Below, one piece after another: positions 8,071 through 16,217 of a stretch of DNA of 64,000 nt. The notes beneath the pieces were generated by a model. It saw only the letters and a program-made list of their open reading frames with translations, ran no database searches and was not told the DNA's origin. The DNA comes from Planctomycetaceae bacterium. GTDB taxonomy: Bacteria; Planctomycetota; UBA1135; GCA-002686595. A program made the position numbers and the translations under genes. Position 1 is the stretch's first letter. Each line of letters opens with the position of its first letter. The stretch is from NCBI GenBank assembly GCA_011525785.1, contig WYBT01000025.1, forward strand, positions 53,493 to 117,492, given 5' to 3'.

Positions 8071-8487
8071 ATGTCGATTCGCGGGCTCGTGTTCATCGTC
8101 GCGCTCAGCAGCGCGGTTTTCGCTCCGCTCCAGGCTCAGTGCGCGCAGTGGCGCGACGGCTTCGGCGTGTCCGGGGTGGCGCGTGTCCCCGGTTTTCCGT
8201 CCGAGGTCGACGCGCAACTCGCCTTCGACGACGGTTCGGGCGCTGCGCTGTACGTGGGCGGCGTGTTCGGCGCGGCTGGCGAGGTCGCTTCGGCGGGCAT
8301 CGCGCGCTGGCGCGGCGGCGCGTGGGAGTCGCTGGGCGAACTCGGCTGGCACGGTCCGCAGAATTCGGCGCGCGAGCGATCCTCGCGAGCCGCTCACGCA
8401 GGGCGCGAGCCACCGGCCGCGCGCGGTGTGCTCGAGCCTCTCGAGTTGCTTTCGGGCTTCGAGCCGATTCACACCCAGCGTGACTGA
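8071..8487 (+). pseudogene. Truncated secreted repeat protein (N-terminal fragment)
   Basis: ATG 8071 starts a clear signal peptide (MSIRGLVFIVALSSAVFA, then APLQAQC) and one unit of the kelch/propeller-like repeat common in large planctomycete secreted proteins (AALYVGGVFGAAGEVASAGI then ARWRGGAWESLGELG). After about residue 92 the repeat stops. The last 45 or so codons (up to the stop at 8485-8487) read an Arg/Glu-rich sequence that is the antisense of an aldolase remnant on the other strand. Normal relatives carry many repeats, so this is the broken 5' end of a much longer gene joined to unrelated DNA. Confidence 0.7.
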
Positions 8488-8643
8488 GCTGTGGCGCCAT
8501 TTCATGACCATGTCAGATCAACCCGCGATGCCGCAGATCGACTGCGCGATTGTTGGCGTGCCGCGCGTTCCGAACTCGGACGTCCGCATGCCGACGTCGG
8601 TGCTCATGATCTCTGGCGTGGACGGCGCCTCGATCCCGACGCC
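8395..8643 (-). pseudogene. Decayed fragment of a class II aldolase gene
   Basis: Read on the minus strand, 83 codons align without a gap to residues about 124-206 of the intact aldolase at 14564-15295, with roughly half the positions identical by my count. Examples are FGTRGTPTIAQSI against FGTPGTPELAQSI and LEHTARGRWLAPCV against VEHTARILWLAHCV. Codon 42 of the stretch is TGA (8520-8518) where the intact gene has Cys. The zinc-site motif THHGSVTMG has become WRHSSVTLG. No start or end of the gene is visible. It is a dead copy, in the same orientation as the intact gene 6.3 kb away. Confidence 0.8.
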
Positions 8644-8686
8644 AGTTGGTTCGAGGCACGTCTCAGCACTTCATGACAGTCCTGCG

Positions 8687-11215
8687 CTAGCGCTCGCGCG
8701 CGGGCGACGGCAGCGATTCGAAATCAACGTCGATCTGTCCGTCGCCGGCGGCGAGATCGTCGAGCACGAGTACGCGGTCCTGGATTTCGATCTGACGCAG
8801 GTGTGTGGGCAGGGCCTCAATGCGCAGCTCTCGCGTGGTGTCCCAGGAGAACTGTCGTTTGGAGTGGTACGTGCGCAGCGGGTAGCGCAACGACCGTGGC
8901 GGAACCTCAAAACTCACCGACACGGACTGCGAGGGTGGCGGTCCTTTCCAGCGCAGCTCGAGCGAGCGCATGGGAATGTCGATCGACTCGCCGGGCATCA
9001 GGCTCTCCACGACGAGCAGTCCCTGTACGGTTGCCCAAGGCCCATCCGTCGCGATGCACACTGCGATGCAGTTGGGGAGCGGGTCGTCGGCGGCAATTTC
9101 GTAGCGCCCATCGCGATCCAGGGGGATTTGCTGGGAGCGTCGTCCGAAAACGACTTTCCGCAAGCCTTCGAACGTCGGATCATCGTCCGCGCTCGACTCA
9201 CCGTAGTGGGGCACGAGGATCGGCTGTGGCGCGTGCGTGCCCAGGATTCGAACCTGGCCACGCAGCGTCGTTCCTGAGGCCCAGGTCCCGATCCAGGGCA
9301 CGACCACCGTTGCGTCCGGCTTCAAGTCGACTCGTGTAGCGTTGAAGCGGATGGCGAGCTTCTGATCCTCGCTGACGGACACCGACTGCATCTCCGCCCC
9401 GACAATCCAACGCGTCGGGCCGACCAGATAGCTGCCTGCTGGAACGCGTTCGAAACGGCACGAGCCCTGGTTCACGGCCGTGGGACCGTACGCGGTTCCT
9501 TCCAGTCCGACACCGCGTTTCGCGCTCAAGGGCAGACTGCGCAGCGCCGCTGGGATGCCTTCGACCACGATCGTGCCGGTGGCGACGGGGATCGTGAGTT
9601 CGAGCTCGCTTGCAGCGGCGAGCTCCTGCTCGGCGAGCCGACGCTCAAAGCCGGCGTCACGAGCGCTGACGACGAGCTCGCCGCCGTACCAGTCAAAAGG
9701 ACCGTGCAGGCCGCTGGACGGACTCGCGCTGTGCCACACCAGAACGTCGCCGCGCGGCGAGTAGACGCTCACCCTCGCGGTATACGCGCGACCGTCGGAC
9801 TGGCGAATGCGCAGGCGCTTGGAGGGACAGCTCCAGAGTGAAAGCTCCGCGATCGGTGCGTCGAACGACAAGGGCGCCTGCGCTCGCGGCATGCGGATCG
9901 GCGCGTAGCCGCTGACGGCGAAGACGAGCTCGGCTGAGCGTCGGGATTCGGCCTCCAGCTCCCAGCCACACGGCAGCGAGAGAACGCCGTCCTCGAGCGC
10001 GAAGAGCTGGTCGCCGGCCTGATGGATCGCGCCGGGGCCGTTGGTCGTGCAGCGACTGACCACTTCGCCTTCAGGCGGGCAACTCGAGTCGACGAGCGTG
10101 ACGCGCGCTCGCCCCGAGATCGGCTCGCCGTTGGATGCGTCGACGAAGCGGACACGGCCGCCGCAGCGCCGCAGGCCGACCGTCAACACGCCGTCGGGAG
10201 GCGGAGTCTCGACTTGCACCATCGTGCGGACGCGGCCGCCGAAGCCGACCGACGTCATGCCCGGTGACAGGGGGATCAATTCGCTCAGCCAGACATCTGC
10301 TCCCGGGCGTCGCAGGAGCAGCGGGTAGGAACTCGGCGCGAGGGCCACTCGGCCGTCCGGACCGGTGACGAGCGTGTGCGCCATTGCGCCGATCTCGCGC
10401 GGGAACCACAGGTCGAGTTCAATGCCTGGGAGCGGGGCTCGCGTGTCGCTGTCGACGACCGACAGCTGTATGGCTGCCCGAGGAAGCACGATGCGCGCCT
10501 CCTGCCCCGCGAGAACTCGCACAGTCTTCGATGTGCCTGTCCCAGGGTCCTCGATGCGAACGAGCGCCCCCGATCCAGTAGCGAGGCAAGCGAGGCCCGC
10601 TTCATCCGTGCGTCCCGCCACCGAAGCGCCGGACACCTGGCCGCGCGCGTCGATCCAGTCGCTGATCTGCGAGCGCTCGGGTTGGTCGAAGGCCGCGCGC
10701 CAAACGATGGGCAGGTCGGCTGCAACGCTCCCGTCTTCGTACGCGACCACGATGCACGCGCGCCGAGCGGGGTCGAGCAAGACTTCCAGTTCCTGCGCGA
10801 CGTCGACTCCATCCAGCTCCACCGTCGCGCTCACGTAGCCCGGCGACTCAACCTGGATGCTGGCGACGGCGACCTCCGAGACGTCCAGCTCGAAGCTGCC
10901 GTCGGATCCGGAAAACGTCGACGTTCCGTTGTCGGTCGCGACGTGCGCCTCCACGGGTGCTCTCAAGATTCGCTCGAGCACGCGGCCTCGAAGGACCCTC
11001 CGCGTGGCCGGCTGCGCGAGCACGGCAGCGCTGTTGCGCATTTCCCTGCTCGCAGCGACGGAGGACAGCGCCGGCTCTGCGAGACTTGGTGCTGCGCCAG
11101 ACTCAGGGGCTGTGGCCTGACCGCTGCTTGATGAGCCTTTCCAATAGAGAAGCAACGACAAGACCACCAAGGACGCGAAGGCGATAAGGAACGCTCTCGC
11201 GCTGCGCTTGTTCAT
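8687..11215 (-). CDS. Secreted or membrane-anchored carboxypeptidase-regulatory-like protein, 842 residues
   Basis: Start chosen at ATG 11215, where the signal anchor begins (MNKRSARAFLIAFASLVVLS); an in-frame ATG 24 bases upstream adds only MLYPRSTA. After a short Ser/Ala-rich linker comes a CarboxypepD_reg-like unit (LRGRVLERILRAPVEAHVAT...GSDGSFELDVS, about 83-130). Further beta-rich units follow, some with DGRVAL or DGRYEIAADDP turns. No catalytic motif is seen. It is the last gene of a minus-strand module with an ECF-like sigma factor, a cysteine-rich secreted protein and another carboxypeptidase-regulatory-like protein. It ends about 44 bases before the aldolase remnant. Confidence 0.75.
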   Translation of the reverse strand: MNKRSARAFLIAFASLVVLSLLLYWKGSSSSGQATAPESGAAPSLAEPALSSVAASREMRNSAAVLAQPATRRVLRGRVLERILRAPVEAHVATDNGTSTFSGSDGSFELDVSEVAVASIQVESPGYVSATVELDGVDVAQELEVLLDPARRACIVVAYEDGSVAADLPIVWRAAFDQPERSQISDWIDARGQVSGASVAGRTDEAGLACLATGSGALVRIEDPGTGTSKTVRVLAGQEARIVLPRAAIQLSVVDSDTRAPLPGIELDLWFPREIGAMAHTLVTGPDGRVALAPSSYPLLLRRPGADVWLSELIPLSPGMTSVGFGGRVRTMVQVETPPPDGVLTVGLRRCGGRVRFVDASNGEPISGRARVTLVDSSCPPEGEVVSRCTTNGPGAIHQAGDQLFALEDGVLSLPCGWELEAESRRSAELVFAVSGYAPIRMPRAQAPLSFDAPIAELSLWSCPSKRLRIRQSDGRAYTARVSVYSPRGDVLVWHSASPSSGLHGPFDWYGGELVVSARDAGFERRLAEQELAAASELELTIPVATGTIVVEGIPAALRSLPLSAKRGVGLEGTAYGPTAVNQGSCRFERVPAGSYLVGPTRWIVGAEMQSVSVSEDQKLAIRFNATRVDLKPDATVVVPWIGTWASGTTLRGQVRILGTHAPQPILVPHYGESSADDDPTFEGLRKVVFGRRSQQIPLDRDGRYEIAADDPLPNCIAVCIATDGPWATVQGLLVVESLMPGESIDIPMRSLELRWKGPPPSQSVSVSFEVPPRSLRYPLRTYHSKRQFSWDTTRELRIEALPTHLRQIEIQDRVLVLDDLAAGDGQIDVDFESLPSPARER

Positions 11216-11411
11216 GGCAGTGCTGCGAGGATAGAGCATCGCGTCACGTCACGCGCTTGGCGCGTCAAGCATCTGCGCGCTCTTCCGAGTCCGTCGGCCG
11301 TCGCATGCAGTTGCGCGGACGCTGGCGATCGTGGCGCTCTCAGCGAGACACTCGCCCAGCTGGCTGCGAACCGGTCACCCTGCAAGCGACGCAGCGTTGG
11401 TCGGCGTCGAG

Positions 11412-13157
11412 CTATGGATCACACTTGGCTGTCAGGGTCGCTCGCACAACTTCGCCGTCGATGGCGGGCAGCAGAGCCTGCGAGTCCGCCGTGGCGCCAC
11501 AGCCTGGCAACTGCGTCAACTTCACCACGTAATCGCCGGGAAGCACTGCATCGATCACGTGCGTCGGGCCCGTGAAGGAGAACTCCTCCCGCAGTCCCTC
11601 GACGAGCGGGCTTACGCCGATGAGTTCGACTCCAGCCCAGTCGAGGTAGGGCGCCCCGGCATCGTCGACCAGTTCGAGCACGAAGGTGGCCACACGCTCG
11701 AGATCGACGTGAACCGGCGACTCTGCGGGGCCCGGCTCGACGACGACGAGCATCGGCGGTTCTCCGCGTGGCGGGTGCTCGAAGTGCGTCGAGTTCGAGC
11801 GGAACCGCGCGTGATACCGCCCGCACGGAATTCCAGGGAGGTTCTCGAAACCGTCCGGCGTCTGCCGAACCTGGAGGTTGTAGTTCGCGCCACGTTCATC
11901 ACGCAGGTGCAGCGTTCCGAGGTTGCGGAATCGGCCGAGCAACTCGGATGGCGCCTCAGCGGGCCGGTTCACGATCACTTGAAGCGTTCCCCAACAGGTC
12001 TCCACCGGCGTGGCCTCGAGCTCGACCAGGTCCGTATCGGCGCCCAGAGGTTCAGCGGTGAGTTCGGACGAGATCGGTTGGTAGCCCGGGACCGTGACGG
12101 TGTAGTGGATTCCGCCGACAGAGCTCTGCGGCGTTGGAGTCGAGAAGTACAGCCGACCTCCAAGTGGCGTCGGCGCGTCGATGGCTGGCATCGCGCTCTC
12201 GGCCCGTGCTTGCGCCCACGGAGGCAGCGCGAGCAACGAGCTCGCGCGGGCCTGGGCTGCGAGCGCCCACGAAGGTCCCTCGCCGAACAACCGTGGGTTG
12301 GAGCGGATCGCGGCGTTCCCTGCGGCGCGAACCACGATTCCTACCGAGTAGATCGCATGAAGTTCGACAAGCACGTCGTCGCGCAACTCGGCGAGGACCT
12401 CGACGGGCGCGAGCGACATCGCGCTCTCGCCGAGCGCGGTCAGCGAGTAGTGGCTCGCGGACTCGATGTCCGCAAAGCGAAAGCGCCCATCTTCGTCCGT
12501 GACGGTCACCTTGCACGCGGCGCTGGAGCGACCGGCTCGCACCTCGCGCCACGTTGCGCTCGTTGGCGTCGAGCGCGTCGGCCACGCAACAACCGTCACC
12601 GCCTCTTGAACGTGCTCGCCACCCGCATAGGCCACGCGCCCCCGAAGTTCTCTCGCGGGCTCGAGCACGACCACGACCAGCGCGGATCCGCCGGGCCTCC
12701 AGTGTGTTCCCGATGGCGCGTAGCCAGCGCGCTTCGCACGCCATTCGCCGGCGACGGTGGGAGGCGCGGCGATCTGCAACCTGCCATCGGTCGCCGAGGT
12801 CCCCATTGGCGCAGCGCTCTGCTCGATGGCAGCGCTCTCTGCGGCAAGCGGTGCGAAAGTCACCTCGGCCTCGGCGAGCGGCTGCCCGAACGCGTCGCGC
12901 ACTTCAACGACGAGCGTGCTCGCTGCAAGGCTCGGCTCGTCACTCTCATTCTCAGCGCGTTGCTCGCTGCGTTCGCCGATCAGGGGCGTCTGTGAACTCC
13001 CGTTCTCAGCAGGTTGTGGGACTTCCAACTCAACACGTTCCTGCCCGACATCCGCCACTCGGCCGCGTTCGGCGTCGCGTCGAGTCCGCACGTAGACGAC
13101 GATGAGCAGCAGCGCTGCGATCAGGCCGAGGCCAACTGTTCTTCGCTGGAAGTTCAT
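11412..13157 (-). CDS. Secreted or membrane-anchored carboxypeptidase-regulatory-like protein, 581 residues
   Basis: N-terminal anchor (MNFQRRTVGLGLIAALLLIV, hydrophobic about 8-23), a Glu/Ser-rich linker, then a beta-sandwich unit (LVVEVRDAFGQPLAEAEVTF, about 81-100, with SATDGRLQI turn), a second (LRGRVAYAGGEHVQEAVTVV...DEDGRFRFADI) and less regular beta-rich sequence to the end. It resembles the proteins at 421-2424 and 8687-11215 in architecture, not in close sequence. It sits 48 bases after the cysteine-rich protein, consistent with one transcript. Function unknown beyond an envelope or extracellular role. Confidence 0.75.
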   Translation of the reverse strand: MNFQRRTVGLGLIAALLLIVVYVRTRRDAERGRVADVGQERVELEVPQPAENGSSQTPLIGERSEQRAENESDEPSLAASTLVVEVRDAFGQPLAEAEVTFAPLAAESAAIEQSAAPMGTSATDGRLQIAAPPTVAGEWRAKRAGYAPSGTHWRPGGSALVVVVLEPARELRGRVAYAGGEHVQEAVTVVAWPTRSTPTSATWREVRAGRSSAACKVTVTDEDGRFRFADIESASHYSLTALGESAMSLAPVEVLAELRDDVLVELHAIYSVGIVVRAAGNAAIRSNPRLFGEGPSWALAAQARASSLLALPPWAQARAESAMPAIDAPTPLGGRLYFSTPTPQSSVGGIHYTVTVPGYQPISSELTAEPLGADTDLVELEATPVETCWGTLQVIVNRPAEAPSELLGRFRNLGTLHLRDERGANYNLQVRQTPDGFENLPGIPCGRYHARFRSNSTHFEHPPRGEPPMLVVVEPGPAESPVHVDLERVATFVLELVDDAGAPYLDWAGVELIGVSPLVEGLREEFSFTGPTHVIDAVLPGDYVVKLTQLPGCGATADSQALLPAIDGEVVRATLTAKCDP

Positions 13158-13205
13158 AGCTGCTGCGTGGGGCCCGACCTCGATCGCGCTCGCTGCGGCG
13201 GCCGT

Positions 13206-13592
13206 CTACTTGGGATTCGGATGGCAGCCGGGCTGGTTCGAACTGCCGCTCAGCGAGCATGTTCCGGCCAATGGACAAGGTGGGCAAGAGCCGTAGGTAT
13301 TCGCCTTCGGGTTACCGAACCATCCGTTCGGGCGTATGACGACCGTGCAGCAAGCGTCGTAGTCTCCCGCTCCGCAGCCGCAGAAGGCGAAGGGTCCGAC
13401 ACTGTCGGATCCGGTCCGCTGCTCGCAGGCCCCCGGCGCTGGGCAGCTTCCAGCGCAGGTCAATCTCAGCACGCCGGACACGACGTGAGTCCCCGAGCCT
13501 GTGCAGTCCAGGGCTGCACCCACGCGGGCCGGCAGTCCGAGGACAACGAGGCCGGCAATAGCTGCGAGAAGCAGGGAACGAGCGATGTCCAT
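13206..13592 (-). CDS. Secreted 12-cysteine protein, 128 residues
   Basis: ATG 13592 begins a typical signal peptide (MDIARSLLLAAIAGLVVLGL then PARVGA). The mature part of about 100 residues has 12 cysteines, including CGCGAGDYDACC and CPPCPLAGTC. The even number and compact spacing suggest a disulfide-rich domain outside the cytoplasm. Not recognised as a known family. It lies between the ECF-like sigma gene (upstream, 147-base gap) and the 581-residue carboxypeptidase-regulatory-like gene (48-base gap), all on the minus strand. Confidence 0.7.
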   Translation of the reverse strand: MDIARSLLLAAIAGLVVLGLPARVGAALDCTGSGTHVVSGVLRLTCAGSCPAPGACEQRTGSDSVGPFAFCGCGAGDYDACCTVVIRPNGWFGNPKANTYGSCPPCPLAGTCSLSGSSNQPGCHPNPK

Positions 13593-13739
13593 GAGTCACC
13601 TCTCGAGAACATTCTCGGCGCGGCAGGAACGCAACCCGACGAGGCGCCGATGGAGGCTCAGCAGGTTGCAGCAGTCCTCGAGCATCGAGAACTCCGACTA
13701 AGGAGGACGAACGAGGCCCCCAATTTTTCAGGAATTGCC

Positions 13740-14396
13740 CTAACGAGTTGAGTCCGAGCGGAAATCGTTGGCAGAAGCGCTCGACTCGATGCCCAGCGCG
13801 CGCGACAGACGCGCTCGCAGACGGGCCTCGAGCCGCCAGGCCTTCGCGACGGACAGGCCCAGACTGGCTGCGACGACTCGGAGCGGTTGGCCGTGCGCTC
13901 GGAGTCGTGCCACAGCGAGCTCGTTCCGTGGCGCTTGGCGAAGGGCGCGCGCGAGGACTTCGTGTCGTTCGCGGGACTCGGCGGTCCGATCGGGGCGGAG
14001 ATCGTCGGGCGACGCTTGATCTTCCAGCGTCGAGCGGAGCTCTTCGTCCTGCGGGACGCGCAGCAGATCTCTTCGAGCGGCGTCCGCGGCGAGGTTGCGC
14101 GCGGTGCGGATGAGCCAACCTCGGACGTCACGAGGCGCGTCAGCGGTGCAGGCGTGTTCGAGGAAGCGCACGACGACGTCCTGGGCGAGATCGTCAGCGT
14201 CGCTCGCGCAGGTGCGGCGCAGGCCGCGACACAGCCGTTGCAGGAAGTCCGCGTACGGCGCCAGTGCAGTCCCTGGGCCTTGCGGCCCCGCTCCGACGCA
14301 CTGAGCGCAAGCTGCGTGGTCGTGTTGCGAGTCTCGCGGGCGGCGATCCCAGGACTCGCTCCAGCGAGGGCGGACATCGGCTGACAAGCGGGGCAT
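13740..14396 (-). CDS. ECF-like RNA polymerase sigma factor
   Basis: 218 residues. Region 2 is visible as ASDADDLAQDVVVRFLEHA followed by DVRGWLIRTARNLAADAARR (about 64-110), the -10-binding part of ECF sigma factors. A C-terminal helix-turn-helix (NELAVARLRAHGQPLRVVAA then SLGLSVAKAWRLEARLRARL) corresponds to region 4. The first 45 or so residues are an Arg-rich extension, and the true start may be later. No anti-sigma gene is adjacent. It heads a module of three secreted proteins, which it may control. Some ECF-like proteins in planctomycetes are diverged, so sigma activity is inferred. Confidence 0.75.
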   Translation of the reverse strand: MPRLSADVRPRWSESWDRRPRDSQHDHAACAQCVGAGPQGPGTALAPYADFLQRLCRGLRRTCASDADDLAQDVVVRFLEHACTADAPRDVRGWLIRTARNLAADAARRDLLRVPQDEELRSTLEDQASPDDLRPDRTAESRERHEVLARALRQAPRNELAVARLRAHGQPLRVVAASLGLSVAKAWRLEARLRARLSRALGIESSASANDFRSDSTR

Positions 14397-14563
14397 GACG
14401 CCTCGCGTTGGTGTCCCGGCGGGCGCCGAAAGTTTCAGCGATCACGAGAACCTCTGCGGCCGACCGCAATTGTGCGGGCGCTCGAGTTCGAGGCGCTACC
14501 AAGGAGACGCGCGCCCACCCAACGGCGGGGCGGCGAGTGGCGCTGCGCGACGGAAGGTGCGAC

Positions 14564-15295
14564 TCAGCTGCGGCGCGGCGCCGCGCAGTTGTTCTCGAGC
14601 GTGTTGACGGTCTTGATGCCGAGCAATTGGCGCGTGGCGAGCAGCTTCTTGACGTACTCGGCGCTCAGCGGCCGCGCGTGGCCGACGCAGTGCGCGAGCC
14701 ACAGGATGCGCGCGGTGTGCTCGACCATGTCGAGCTTCTTGTAGGCGTCGAGCAGGTTCGTACCCATCGTCACCGAGCCGTGGTGCGTCATCACGACGGT
14801 GTCGGAGCAGCGCACGATGGAGCGGATCGACTGCGCGAGTTCCGGCGTTCCGGGCGTGCCGAAGTCGGCCGTCGGAATGCCGCCGATGGTGACGACGATC
14901 TCGGGGATGAACGGCGCCTGCATGTCGATGCCGGCGATGGTCATGGCGACCGCGTGCGGCGGGTGCGCGTGGACGACGGCCTTCATCTCGGGTCGCTCCT
15001 CGTAGCAGGTGATGTGGATCATCCGCTCGGTCGAGGCCTTGGGCCCGCCGTCGACCACTTCGCCGCGCATGTCGATGCGCGCCACCGAGTGAGGCTCGAG
15101 GAAGCCCTTCATCGCGCCGGCGGGCGTGATCAGGATCGTGCCGTCGCTCAGCCGCACCGAGAGGTTGCCGTCGGCGCCGACGATGTAGTTGCGCGCGTAG
15201 CACAGCTTGCAGATCTCGACGAGCGCTTTGCGCAGGCGCGTCTCCTCGTCGCTCCAGCCGCGGAGCTTCGCCATCTCGAGCAGTTCGCGATCCAC
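14564..15295 (-). CDS. Class II aldolase/adducin-family protein of a microcompartment locus
   Basis: About 243 residues. The GTG at 15295 is preferred over the TTG at 15301 because AAGGAG lies 8 bases before the GTG but touches the TTG. Landmarks: GADGNLSVRL, ITPAGAMKG, the Glu in STERMIHI, zinc ligands in VVHAHPPHAVAM (two His) and MTHHGSVTMG. This is the fuculose/rhamnulose-1-phosphate aldolase type, splitting a sugar phosphate to dihydroxyacetone phosphate and an aldehyde. It follows three microcompartment vertex genes and overlaps none. In the known planctomycete/verrucomicrobial locus such an aldolase feeds lactaldehyde into the shell (fucose/rhamnose use). The Leu/Arg-rich first 20 residues might act as an encapsulation helix (inference). 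Confidence 0.88.
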   Translation of the reverse strand: MDRELLEMAKLRGWSDEETRLRKALVEICKLCYARNYIVGADGNLSVRLSDGTILITPAGAMKGFLEPHSVARIDMRGEVVDGGPKASTERMIHITCYEERPEMKAVVHAHPPHAVAMTIAGIDMQAPFIPEIVVTIGGIPTADFGTPGTPELAQSIRSIVRCSDTVVMTHHGSVTMGTNLLDAYKKLDMVEHTARILWLAHCVGHARPLSAEYVKKLLATRQLLGIKTVNTLENNCAAPRRS

Positions 15296-15297
15296 GC

Positions 15298-15609
15298 TCA
15301 ACTCTCCTTCGCGCGCCGGCGATGGTCGTAGACGCGCGCGCCGTTCGCATCCACGTAGTCGACGACACCGACCACGATGGTCTTCACGGGCGCCTTGGGG
15401 TCGCCCAGGATCTGCCGTCCGCCGTTGCCTTCGTCGAGCACCAGCACGCGGTCGCCCACGCCGGCCTGCACGCTGTCGAGCGCGATGCGCGTCTTGCCCG
15501 TGGGCGAGCCGTCGGGCTTGATCGGCCGCACGATCAACAGCTTGCGACCGTCGAGCACAGCGATCTGCACCGGCGCCACGACCGTGCCCACGACTTCGGC
15601 GAGGAACAT
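15298..15609 (-). CDS. Microcompartment vertex protein, EutN/CcmL family (third of three)
   Basis: 103 residues with the family outline: MFLAEVVGTVVAPVQIAVLD, GRKLLIVRPIK, ALDSVQAGVGDRVLVLDEGN and VVGVVDYVD. Such proteins form pentamers that cap the vertices of the protein shell of bacterial microcompartments. It has an Arg/Lys-rich C-terminal tail (YDHRRRAKES) that the two other copies lack. Its stop lies just before the aldolase GTG, and the ribosome-binding site of the aldolase is inside its last codons, so the two are probably translationally coupled. Start ATG 15609, 4 bases after the previous gene. Confidence 0.88.
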   Translation of the reverse strand: MFLAEVVGTVVAPVQIAVLDGRKLLIVRPIKPDGSPTGKTRIALDSVQAGVGDRVLVLDEGNGGRQILGDPKAPVKTIVVGVVDYVDANGARVYDHRRRAKES

Positions 15610-15613
15610 CGAC

Positions 15614-15907
15614 TCAGCTCTCCGTGCGGCCGATGCGCACGCCGTTCGCGACCGCTTGCTCGACGAAGCCGATGATCGCCGCGTCGACCGGCACGAAGGT
15701 CTGCGGGCAGGCGAGCGCGGCCTCGCGGCCGTCGACGAAGTGCACCAGATCGCCCGGGCCGGCGCTGATTACGGCGCACGCCACGAGCTGCGCGCCCATC
15801 GGCTTGCCGTGCTCGTCGAGCGGTTGGATCCACTGCAAGGGCACGCCCTCGAGGCCCTCGTACTTGTGAGTCGCGACCACGCGACCGGTGACGCGCGCGA
15901 GGTACAT
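15614..15907 (-). CDS. Microcompartment vertex protein, EutN/CcmL family (second of three)
   Basis: 97 residues: MYLARVTGRVVATHKYEGLE, VPLQWIQPLDEHGKPMG, ACAVISAGPGDLVHFVDGRE and VDAAIIGFVEQ. The GPGDLV turn and the closing V-D-A-x-I-x-G-hydrophobic-V strand are the family landmarks. The sequence differs clearly from its two neighbours, so the three probably have separate positions or roles in the shell rather than being recent duplicates. Four bases separate it from each neighbour, indicating one transcript. Confidence 0.88.
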   Translation of the reverse strand: MYLARVTGRVVATHKYEGLEGVPLQWIQPLDEHGKPMGAQLVACAVISAGPGDLVHFVDGREAALACPQTFVPVDAAIIGFVEQAVANGVRIGRTES

Positions 15908-15911
15908 GGGC

Positions 15912-16211
15912 TCAGCGCCCGCTCCACTTCTCGTACACGTTCGCGCCGCCCAGGTCCCACGAATCGACGATCGCCATCACGACCGCGTCGACGGGCCGGT
16001 TCTCGGTGGAGCTCGTCTGGCGCGCGCTCGAGCCGGTGGCGTAGAGCACCATGTCGCCCGGCCCGGCCTGCACCGAGTCGGCGGCGACGACGTACTGCTC
16101 GGTCGGCTCGTTGCGATGGTTGTGCACCTGCACCACGAGCAGCTTGCGGCCCTCGAGCTTCTCGTCCTTGCGCGTGGCGACCACGCTGCCCACGACCTTG
16201 CCGATCAACAT
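15912..16211 (-). CDS. Microcompartment vertex protein, EutN/CcmL family (first of three)
   Basis: 99 residues and the most canonical of the trio: MLIGKVVGSVVATRKDEKLE, GRKLLVVQVHNH, AADSVQAGPGDMVLYATGSS and VDAVVMAIVDSW. A pentameric vertex protein of a microcompartment shell. It begins 6 bases after the stop of the secreted peptidyl-prolyl isomerase gene on the same strand, an unusual partner for shell genes. No hexameric shell gene (BMC-H or BMC-T), aldehyde dehydrogenase or PduL-type gene is present in this window, so the rest of the shell must be encoded elsewhere if it exists. Confidence 0.92.
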   Translation of the reverse strand: MLIGKVVGSVVATRKDEKLEGRKLLVVQVHNHRNEPTEQYVVAADSVQAGPGDMVLYATGSSARQTSSTENRPVDAVVMAIVDSWDLGGANVYEKWSGR

Positions 16212-16217
16212 CGCGTC

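Noticed and set aside
8395..8643. The aldolase remnant as an insertion-sequence or transposase scar
   Set aside because: No terminal inverted repeats, target duplications or transposase-like sequence were found. Gap-free alignment to the aldolase explains the region fully.
13740..14396. Anti-sigma factor or two-gene sigma/anti-sigma pair
   Set aside because: The adjacent secreted 12-cysteine protein has a cleavable signal peptide and no cytoplasmic sigma-binding domain.
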